Assembly: GCA_029721435.1 (NCBI GenBank)
Contig: CM056588.1
Location: forward strand, 37,589,430-37,653,429
Reading direction: 5' to 3'
Source: Gymnothorax reevesii
Taxonomy: Eukaryota; Chordata; Actinopteri; Anguilliformes; Muraenidae
Length of the DNA: 64,000 nucleotides
Shown: piece after piece, positions 40,901 to 51,564 of the stretch
Position numbering within the stretch: position 1 is the first letter of the stretch
How the letters are laid out: the number at the start of each line of letters is the position of its first letter
Position numbers and translations under genes: made by a program
Notes under the pieces: generated by a model
What the model was told of the DNA's origin: nothing
Seen by the model: the letters and a program-made list of their open reading frames with translations, nothing else
The model's database searches: none

Positions 40901-43443
40901 TATGAGAAAATGACCTCACTTTCCCACCTGATTTATTATCCCCCCACCAACACGAAGTGGGAGGGAGATATAAGTTTGACCGTCCGTCCGTCCGTCCGAG
41001 ATAAAGGGACAGCTTTATTCAGAAAATACTACAGATACAGTAACCAAATTTGGTGTGTAGCTTCAGACCATAAAGGCCTTGATCGATCGATGAGAAGCAC
41101 ACGATTGGCGGGGGATGTTGTAGACCATGTCGAATTGTTATTTTAATAATGATTTTCCACATTATTTTATGGTGTCTATCACAAGTTTCAAGTCTCCTTC
41201 GATAAATCATGATGTTCATTTTTGTAAATTATGGTCCCAAATGGACTAGAAGAAAGGATAAAGCCAGAATATGCTTTAGGAGTGTGGCTGTCTTCTGGTC
41301 CTTGTCTGATACGGTCAGATCCACATGTAGATCCACCCCTCGCTCCTCCCTGGATATTCAATTCAAGCTCTCGTTCAATAGCAATCACATACGGTTTCAA
41401 AATGACAAAATGGTGCTGTTCAAATTGCCAAATTTGAGGCTTCTTAAACTGTATGTGGAAACCAATGGGTGACGTCACGGTTGCTTCATCCATCTTTTGA
41501 TACAGTCTATGACCTGACCCCCTCTAACCGCTCGAACAGGGTGTGTGGCCCTTGTGCCAAACTGGTGTGTGTGTTTAAGGGCTCGCAGGTTGTGCACAGG
41601 ACCATCATGTGGCCTCAGGCTCTTCCATCCAGCCATTGTGTAACCCACTCAGGAGGAAGGGATGGGGTCTGTGGAAATCTCCAGTACACACTGACCACAG
41701 ACATCTCACTCTTGGGTCAGCTTTCGACTTCCATATAAAATGTTTTGGTGGCAGAGCGGTGCAGTCGATGATACGGTTGCCTCACGGCAAGAACATTTTT
41801 GGTTCTTATATCTGGCCTGGGTTTGTGTGAATTTCCTTTGGGTACGTTGTCTCTTCCAAACTTGGCTTGTCAGAATACACTGGAGAATCTCAGGGGCTCA
41901 TGGTCGTGAGTGATTCCCCTGGATGGGCCTGATGTTCTCGTTTTGTTCCTGCCTGTCTTTCACAATAATGTTGGGATTGGCTCCAGTCCCCCCTGTGATC
42001 CTGAAGGGAAATCGGTGAGATGGATAATGGATGAATAAATATGAATAAATGCAGAACGCTGTCATTTCTGTTCCCTCCAGTTTACCCACACAAGTACGGT
42101 CCCGAGGGCGGCTGTGCTGACCACTCTGTGTTTGAGAGGATGAAGAAGTACCAGCAATCTGCTGTGGAGCAGCCTCCCACGGTCAGTGTGCGTCATGCGG
42201 CTTATGTTACGTTACATTACGTTACGAAGTTCAACTTTATTAAATGTAACATTACATAATGTTACATTGTTATGTTACTTTACATTGTGTTACATTATGT
42301 TACATTTTATAACGGTGCATTAAGTTATATTTCATTACGTGACATTATATTTAGCATGCTTCAAAGACTCATATTAATGATTGGTGGAACTGTGCTAACT
42401 TTTAAGATACGGTGTTTGTTTCAAGGAAAACAAATCCTTAAAGGGGCGTCGACTGGATGAATGTAAACCGTGGATGCTCATGCTGCATTGGTATGGATTT
42501 GAACAAGTGTGAAAGGGTGTTGATTGGAGGGAAATTGACACTTCGCAGGCATTATTTTTGGAATGCATTGTGGTTCATTTGTTTATTCATAATTGACCAA
42601 ATTAAGGGAAATGTGATTCTTGATTTTTGGCTCATCTTTCACAGATTGTGTCTGTCTCTCCATACTGTTTGCCACTTTCATTGGAAACTGTGGGCTGAGC
42701 ACGTTTGTTTTGCGGCACACAATTTACTTGCTGCAACTACGTCCCAATACATGCTTATTGGGTAATGCTAAACGCGCAAAGAATCTCACCACCTTCCATG
42801 TACAAACGGAGAGAACATGCTAATCGTGCTCCACTCTGAATACACCGTTTGCGCACTGCTCTAGTCACTGTGTAATGAATGACCTATTATTCAGTCAGTT
42901 CTTCACGTTGGCACACCACTCCACCACACTCATTGCAACTGCTCCCTGAAGGCTGCTCAGGTTATTTAAGATGTCACATCGGAGTGGTGAGAATAGGCTT
43001 TTCAACCCAGCGAGGTGCACCAGTTTCTACCAAGAGTGCCTAACATTTAGGACATAATGATTGAGATGGAGTCTAGTACTGTATCGAGCCTGGTCCTGTG
43101 TTTTTGCCTCTACTACACACAGAGTGGCTTTTGGAGAGGTCTTGTATCAGAGCGCCCTTCGGTATTTGTCTCTGTGCATTTGCTCTGAAAGAGACGTCGC
43201 TCCCAGACTGCGACTCCGTACCGGTCTCAGAAGGTCGCAGAACTACGTCACCCCTGCAGTCTGAGCTCCAGAGCAGCTGCTCTTCCTGTCGGACGTGTTC
43301 CCTCAGTCTCCGCTTCGATTTTCACTTCACCTCCTCTCACACACTCATTATGCAGGCCTCAACCTCCTGTTCAGTCTGGCAGAGACCTGACACCTCCTGG
43401 AACCTGTCCGGTCCTAAACATGGGAGGTTAATGGTGTCGGTGT

Positions 43444-43523
<80 letters not shown>

Positions 43524-46500
43524 CGTACACAAACGCACACCTTTACACAGTATATACACACACAGCAGTTACTGTAGTTGGTTTAGGATTGAGTGTGTCG
43601 ATAACGGAGGCAAACGCAGATAAGCCGTGCTTCCCTGTTCCCACGATGCCATGGATCAGCGTGCGATTGCTGTGTTCAGCTCAGATAGGTTTGAGGAGTC
43701 ATTTCCTGGGCTCTGCTCTAGTCTGTGGTAGTGTTGGTGCCTGTGTCCTGTGAAAGCTCAGGGCTGTACTGGTAACACACTGTTATTACATCAGTGCTCA
43801 CTCATTAATGCTGTCCATAACGACAGCGGTAAGGGATACGTCGCTAGGGACAGATATAGTGGGCGACAACATTAGGGCATTAGCATAGCGTAGAAAGAAT
43901 ATCAAAATGAAGTATTTTCTGGACTTCCTTTGTGAAAATTTTTAGCACTGAACGCGGATTTTGTCAAAACGGCTGTCAAGCAGGATGGGTGTTTGTTTTC
44001 ATGCTTTGTTAATCACTGTATCCTCGAGCAGGTAAGTTGTTTGTGAAAATGAAATAATATAAATCTTGTCGTTACTGTCGCACCTGCGATGTATTGGCAG
44101 ACTGTCCAGGTTGTGTTCCTGCTTTTCTCCCAGTGCATGCTGGGATTGGCTCCAGCCCCTACACAGCCCCGAATAGGAGTATGTGCATTAGTTAATGAAT
44201 ATATGGACCCTTAATTAAATTGTGTAATGTGCTTAATCAGTTTCCTCCAAACGGTAACGGTCTGAGCACTGCTGTGTAGCATTATTACCCATAATCCTTG
44301 GTGTGGCCATTCACTACAAAAGGAATATTTGCTAACTGCTGCTATCATTCATTTCAATGGTTTCAAATAACAGTCTCTAGTGTGACTAAATAACTGTCGC
44401 TAGAATCCATTCTTGTATTTTAATGGGATTCACTTCAGTAGGATCCTTGGGTTGTCTGCGCAGTTTTATTCATGTTAATCAAAGATAATGTTTCTGTGGC
44501 TTTTCATGGTCGCCAGGGTTTATTATATTTGTCTCAACAAAATGCTATAATTAGATTGGCAAAGTATTCATGTTTCCACCTAATTTAATTTGAACAAGCC
44601 TCACCAAGGAAATTAAACGAGTGTGCTGGCGGGTCAGATATTCTGTGGAGGTTCAGTTTATACTCGTTGATGAGATGAGTTTCAGAGTTAACACCTGAAC
44701 ATAAATCCTACTGAAGGAGTCCATACACAGATACTACATTACATTAAAACTACCTGCCCAATATTGTGTAGGTCCCCCTCGAGCCACCAAAACAGCTCAG
44801 TCAAACTGACGTTCACTTGAATTCCTGAACTTAGGGCTTCCCTGCAGAACATTTTCCAGAACGTCACCCTCCATCCACCAGTTTATCTTCTCCCCGCAGT
44901 GCATTCTGCTTTATTCCTGGTGTGTGTGCGCATGTGTGTTTGTGTTTGCATGTGTCCTGTATACAGGATGGATGTCTGAATGACAGTGACTGCATGAACA
45001 GTATTTTGATTGGACGGCGGGCGCTGTATGTATGCATGTATGTATGTATCGGAAGCCCAATCTGCTCTGCCCCATGATTTCCATATTCCATTTTTCAACT
45101 CTGTGTTCATTCCTACAGCAGACCAATCAGGTTGAGGAGGAGGAGGAGCGAATGGATGGGCCCGTGTTGTTGCGGAAACGACGAGCGGCCGGGCCGGAGA
45201 AGAACACCTGTCAGCTCTTCATCCAGACTGACCACCTCTTTTTTCAGTACTACCAAACCAAAGAGGCTGTGATCGCACAGGTACAGCGCGACCCCCTACG
45301 GACATGCATACATATGCACGTGTGCACGCACACACACACACTAACACACACACTCACGCACTCACACTCAAACTCCCATATGTACACATTTACTCACACA
45401 CACACTCATTCACACACACACACACACACATACACACACACACAAACAAACATGCGCGCACACACGCACAAACTTTTACATGTGTACACTCACACACACA
45501 CATGCATACACGCACACAGACTTTTCCCACTACAAAAATAAGCAAAAAAAAACCTGGTGCAGTTGATCATCAGTGCTTAATTGATGTGAATGAATCATTT
45601 GTTTCTTGATCCTCTGTTACAGATCTCCAGTCATGTGAAGGCGATCGACTCCATCTACCAGAGCACCGACTTCCAGGGGATACGCAACATCAGCTTCATG
45701 GTGAAGAGGATTCGGGTGAGTGTGAGGGTGTGTGTGTTTGTGTGTGTGCGCGTGTGTGTGTGACAGCGTGTGCCTGAATGTGTGTGTGTCTGCGCGTGTG
45801 TGAGACTGTGTGTGCGTGTGTGTTGAGACTGTGTGTGTGTGTGTGCGTGTGCGTGCATGCATGTGGGCGTTTCAGTGCGTTTTTGTTTGTGTGCGCATGT
45901 GTGTTTAGAGTGCTGATCTCTCCTTTCCTTTTAATCTATCCTGGTCATCGTGGATTTGATAAAGGCCAAAATAACTGTTCAGAGATCAGTTTGAGGGTCA
46001 TTTTGAATGATGTTGTCTCGCATGTTGTCCTCGCACATAACTGTTCAATGCATCTGGGCCATTCCAGATCAACACCACAAAGGAATCAGAGGACAAGTCC
46101 AATCCCTTCCGCTTCGCCAACATCGGCGTGGAGAAGTTTCTCGAGCTCAACTCTGAGCAGGATCACGATGACTACTGCCTGGCCTACGTCTTCACTGACC
46201 GCGACTTCGACGATGGCGTCCTGGGTCTGGCTTGGGTGGGGGCCCCTTCAGGTGGGAGTCTATTGTACTGCAGTCATATTCACAGTGCAGTTACACCTGT
46301 GTGTATCAGAGATGCAGTCATATTCACAGTGCAGTTACACCTGTGTGTATCAGAGATGCAGTCATATTCACAGTGCAGTTACACCTGTGTGTATCAGAGA
46401 TGCAGTCATATTCACAGTGCAGTTACATCTGTGTGTATCAGAGATGCCATAATATTCACAGTGCAGGTACACCTGTCTGTATCAGAGATGCAGTCATACT

Positions 46501-49500
46501 CGCAGTGCAGTTACACCTGTGTGTATCAGAGATGCAGTCATATTCACAGTGCAGTTAAACCTGAGTTTATCAGAGATGCAATCATATTCACAGTGCAGTT
46601 TAACCTGTGTGTATCAGAGATGCAGTCATATTCACAGTGAAGTTTAACCTGTGTCTATCAGAGATGCAGTCATATTCACAGTGCAGTTAGACCTGTGTGT
46701 ATCAGAGATGTAGTCATATTCACAGTATATCAAGACCGTGGTCACTGCCAACTGATCCTGGGGATCTACTATCCTGTAGGTTGTAGCTTCACAAATTTCA
46801 TTTGACAGCTTGTGATTTTGTTGGTTGAGCTGGTTATTCGTGGAGTTTGGTGCACTTAAATTAAGGTTCGAGTGAAAGCCCGCTAGATGGTGGATCTTCA
46901 CGAGTAGTGTCAATCTCCACCACTCTCAGCCAATTTAAGTACGTCCAATACTGTCGTCAGTTCAGTTACATTTTATTTGTGTTGCGCATTTTTACTGAAG
47001 GGTCACAACGATGTGTCACAGAGTAGCAGAAGAGTCAATCTCTGGCAAATATAGTCTCCAGAATTCTCAAGTCTGTGGTCATCTACAGAGGAGCTAGCAT
47101 TGCCCAGCAGCTGTGCTGTTCTTTGGCTACTCTGTGGCTTGAGGCTTCGCCCATCCGGGTCGAGTTCACGTAATGTAGCCACCAGGCGAGATCACTGTGT
47201 TGTTTGAGGCATTAGATCTGCGGATTTCCTGCAGAGACTGAGCAAATCAGGCTTAAATGGCCAGTACATCATTGCTGACGCCCCCCCCAATTCAGTCCAC
47301 AGAAGGTTATGGTTTCCTCTGTCGCCACAGGAAGCTCTGGAGGCATCTGTGAAAAGAGCAAGATGTACTCAGATGGAAAGAGGAAGTCCCTGAACACCGG
47401 CATCATCACCGTGCAGAACTACGCTTCCCATGTGCCCCCCAAAGTCTCCCACATCACCTTCGCCCATGAGGTCGGCCACAATTTCGGCTCCCCGGTGAGT
47501 TCCTGGCTCCTGAGCTTTGGCTACAGAGGGCCCCCAAAAATCACAGGCCCAACCGGGCCTACGTCTGGTCCACAAACATGTCTCATTCTGTGTTTTTCGT
47601 TACAGCTGTTCATTATTTTGGTCCAAATGGGGCCAACTGGTGGAGAATTAAATGTTTTAGGGTCAGTTTTGAGAACCCCTGTCTATTTGACATTGTTTGA
47701 GAAGAATAATCAACAATCCATCAATAACGTAAAACAAGAACATGCACTTTGGGCAGGCTGTCATGCTACAGTGTTGATAATTGAATTAATTAGCAGTCAG
47801 AGGACTTGTTTTAATAGTTCCTCTTTAACCCTTTCCCTCCCAAATTTCCCTGAGGAACGTATTCATAAGTAGGCTATTTTATTTTTTGGCCCCACTGAAG
47901 AGGTTCTCCAGAGGGAAAGGGTTAATTACGCCTAATGTGAAGGTCAGCCAGTTCTGTGGAATTAACAAAAGTGCATTGCATCTTTACCGGGCCATTGTGC
48001 TACCTCGCTGCTAATTCGCTGCTTCATAAAGACCCAGTGGACCATCAGCGATGGTGCTCTGTTACTGATGTTCTGTTTTTGTATGAAGTTAGTATGTTCA
48101 CCGTCACATCAGCTATAGTTAAGGAGAAGTGAGATAAATAATTTGCAGAGCTGGATTACAGAGTCGGCTGAATAACTGCACTGAATTAAACCTGGAATGG
48201 CTCCGTCTTTCTTTACTTCAGTCCATGTTCGATATTCCTGGTTTTACTGTGTGAGGTAACCAGCTGATCCTGTAAACCTGCTTTACGAAACAGGGCACTG
48301 ACAAAACAAAAAACAATACGCTATGACCGTTACTGCATTCAATATGCATTGTTGCGCATTAGCCCTAACATGCTCTTCTTCTATCAGAAGATGGTGGTTG
48401 ATGCAGTTCAGGTCAAAGTGTATTTCTTACTCAACAAGCAGGCCCCATACTGCCATATTTTATCCCACATGCTTTTAGTTTGGGAGGCGCTGTAAGTTTT
48501 TAATGTTCGTGAAAATTGTTTAGCTGTTTCCTTCCAGGACTGAATAGAGTAAAAGCTGTTGAATAAAACTGTAATAGTGGTTAATGGAGTGCAGTTTCTC
48601 CTGTAGGTCTTAAGGCCATTTTATACTTCTCAGACATAGTGTGCTTCACAAATTTATTAGACCACCACCCAATGTAAGGTTTATGCCACAGCTGCCCTAA
48701 ATTAACAGTGTTGGTAATTACCAAAATTATTTTTTGTTTTTGTACTGGTTAATCCATCAGTATGCGCAAGCTCTTTACCTGAAATTATATTTTTAATGCT
48801 AAAATATAACCTCCGCCAGGAGGTATATGTTTTCGGTGCCGTTTGTTTGTTGGTTTGTTTGTTTGTTGGTTTGTTTGTTTGTGTACAACATAACTCAAAA
48901 ACTTATGGCCGGATTTTGACAAAATTTTCAGGGTAGGTGGGTATTAACTCAAGGAAGAGGTGATTAAATTTTGGCATATCTAGGCCAAAGTACTGCTGAG
49001 ATATACGCCAGATTTCAAGATTTCAAGTCTTTCCAATGGGCCGGAGTTCCAATCACCGTGCTTTTGGCTTTGCTGCCCCCTGGCGGCGGAGGTTCTGCGC
49101 TCTCAGTGCTTTTCTACTTATTGTTATCTGTGAATTTTCAAATTTACTGTTTTACAAAAAAGGAGGGAAAAAAACAGTGAAGCACATTATTATTTTTTGA
49201 CTAAGATGCCAAATAACAGTTATTTTCCTGCATTCCTGAACAAAAAATTAGTTGGCCAAAGGAGGCCATACAAAATAGTTTTTTTTTGTTTGTTTTTATG
49301 CATGAATAATGACTATTTTGTGGTTTCAGTTTGTTATTTGCCAAAGAAATAATAAAATAATTTAGTTTTAATCAAGTTTTTGACAAATCAAGCTGCTACA
49401 CACCTGATCTACTTATCAAGGCCCTTAACAAACATCCCAGAGGTTGATTAGTAGAATCAGGTGTGTAGCAGTTTGGTTGTTATGACAGCTGCACCCACAG

Positions 49501-51362
49501 TGGCTCTTTCTGGAGAAGGTTCCCTACCCCTGGCATGCAGCAATGTTTAAAGCTTTGTGGTTCACAAAATCACTGAAGCGTGACCACAAGCGCAGACTAC
49601 GCTTTGCTCAGTGGAGTAAAAACAAGGCCTGGGAGGTATAGAACTGATACAATGCCCAACAGTTTATGAAAACATCTAAATGGCTTTTCTGAGAAATGCG
49701 TTGTACATAATAAAAATGGCTTGAATACAAAACTGTTAACTGATCTTCTCACAAATACAGGTGATCCTGAAAATGTTATTATATCCTAATAAATTAACAT
49801 GCAACTATACATTATATATTGTAACAATCTATATTTGTCTAATCAGAAGGACAAATGTGTTTCAGAAGTATTGTAGTTATGATCCTCAAGGCCAATGTCT
49901 CGTCAATCATGTACATATACTCTAAGACTCTTAATTTGGTTAAGTATCTATAACAAGCATTCCATGTTTATTATTTAGTGACCTATCTTGACATTCTAAG
50001 GAGATGGTAATATTTTCTAAATACAGGGATGGTTCCAATTTTCGCAATCCTGATCCATGTTCTCAGTCTCCCAATTTAACCCTAGCACATTATTTAGCCA
50101 ACTATATGAGGAAACTTTTGTTAAAATAACGTAGGTGTGTGTACATAGGAACCTGGTAGTTTTTCAAGATGAACTTTACGTTTTGCATCAATTTTGGTCA
50201 AGACAGATGCATTTTTTAATGGAAAATTGTCTGAAATTTCTTCAGTTTTTCTCACACATACTTATGTTTGGTATCGAAATGTCTGTTATGTTGTTGTGTA
50301 GCCATTAAAAATCATCCCGTTTTTCAAAACAATCATTTATGGGTTTAAATATGGATTTTTCGAGGCCTTGTCCCACAAAAATCTATAAATCACTAAATAG
50401 GTCACAGTTCACTTCCTGTAAGCAAATTTCACATTTCAAATCTATTTTCTGGACTGTCCCACAAGTAGGTAAATATAACCAGAAGATGGTTCAAATTGGG
50501 CCCTGGGCAAATTTGCCTATACCCTACAAAACCTCCTTTCTTAAATATTTGTGTTTTCTAGATTTTTTTTTAATGACAGGTGGTCTAATAAAATTGTTAA
50601 GCACTGTATGTCTGTCCACAGTGTCTGACCACCAAACTGTTGTCAGAGACATAGAAAAAAGTGTTGTCCAGTGGTGCTTTTTCCTGTCAAATAATTGTTA
50701 CATAGTTGACACCATCATTGGTTGTCTGATAATTTCAATGCCTGGATGGACCAAGAGTATGGTCGTTTCATAGAGATATAAAGTTGATTCATTAGCATTT
50801 GCAAATAAAATGGGTTGGTTATGGTGATAAAGAAATAACTGTAATTACCACTGAGATGTCAGTTTGCGCTGTAGACATATTGTCAGACACTTTGTTTCAG
50901 CATAAGAGAGTCTGCATTGTCAGACACTTCTCTGAAGACATCTGTCGACGTATGTCTTACAAGTATAAAAACAGCCTTTATATAGAGAGAGTTAGCAGGT
51001 GCCGTCATAACAGAGCAAATACCTGAGCAAAAGGGGAAAATGACGTTGATCGAGAAGCATTTTAACCCCTCGCGTTCTGCCTCTATCCTCTCAGCACGAC
51101 TCTGGATCTGAGTGTACCCCAGGGGAGTCCAGGAGCCCCGATCTGAAGGAGAGGGGGAACTACATCATGTACGCCAGAGCCACGTCTGGAGACAAACTCA
51201 ACAACAACCACTTCTCTGGCTGCAGCATCCGCAACATCAGCCAGGTCCTGGATAAGAAGAGGGGAAACTGCTTCGTGGGTGAGCTTATGGAGAGCTGGAA
51301 ATGCATGTGTAAATGTGTGTGTGTGTATATATGCATGTATGGGTGTGTAAACCTGCACATAA

Positions 51363-51407
<45 letters not shown>

Positions 51408-51504
51408 TGTGTGTGTGTGTTGTGTGTATAGTTGCATGTGTAATTGTGTGTGTGTGTGTGTTGTGTGTACAGTTGCATGTGTAATTGTGTGTGTGTGTGT
51501 GTGT

Positions 51505-51564
<60 letters not shown>

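Larger units (their letters stand above)
33925..42080 (+). other. adam10 intron 4
   Basis: 8.2 kb. Contains a degenerate Tc1-like element (36173-37595), a long AC array, a foldback repeat, a short perfect hairpin, a nested inverted-repeat element (40755-41512) and a SINE that ends just before the acceptor. 33925-36170 holds nothing I recognise. Confidence 0.85.
42182..45118 (+). other. adam10 intron 5
   Basis: 2.9 kb. Begins with a degenerate gttacatta-type tandem run just after the donor, then an (AC)n array at 43447-43522 and a truncated SINE tail near 44100. No exon was found. Confidence 0.85.
48641..50610 (+). mobile_element. decayed Tc1-like element with nested insertions
   Basis: Left end tgcttcacaaatttattaga ccacc is matched in reverse by ggtggtctaataaaattgtt aagcactg at 50580-50607. 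A frame at 49576-49638 reads [20 protein letters not shown] and stop, typical of a Tc1 transposase. Other repeats lie inside at 48808-49130 and 49381-49545. Confidence 0.75.
47495..51094 (+). other. adam10 intron 9
   Basis: 3.6 kb splitting the zinc-binding motif. Most of it (48641-50610) is a decayed Tc1-like element with other repeats nested inside. 47495-48640 and 50611-51094 show nothing identifiable. Confidence 0.85.

Noticed and set aside
45032..45609. His/Thr-rich proteins at the AC arrays (also near 11503, 43098, 51160, 52578)
   Set aside because: They are translations of AC/TG microsatellites; only the exon 6 part at 45119-45280 is real.
46128..46640. Open frame running from exon 8 into repeated [16 protein letters not shown] peptide
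   Set aside because: The real exon ends at 46251 at a good donor; the rest is the 44-bp minisatellite.
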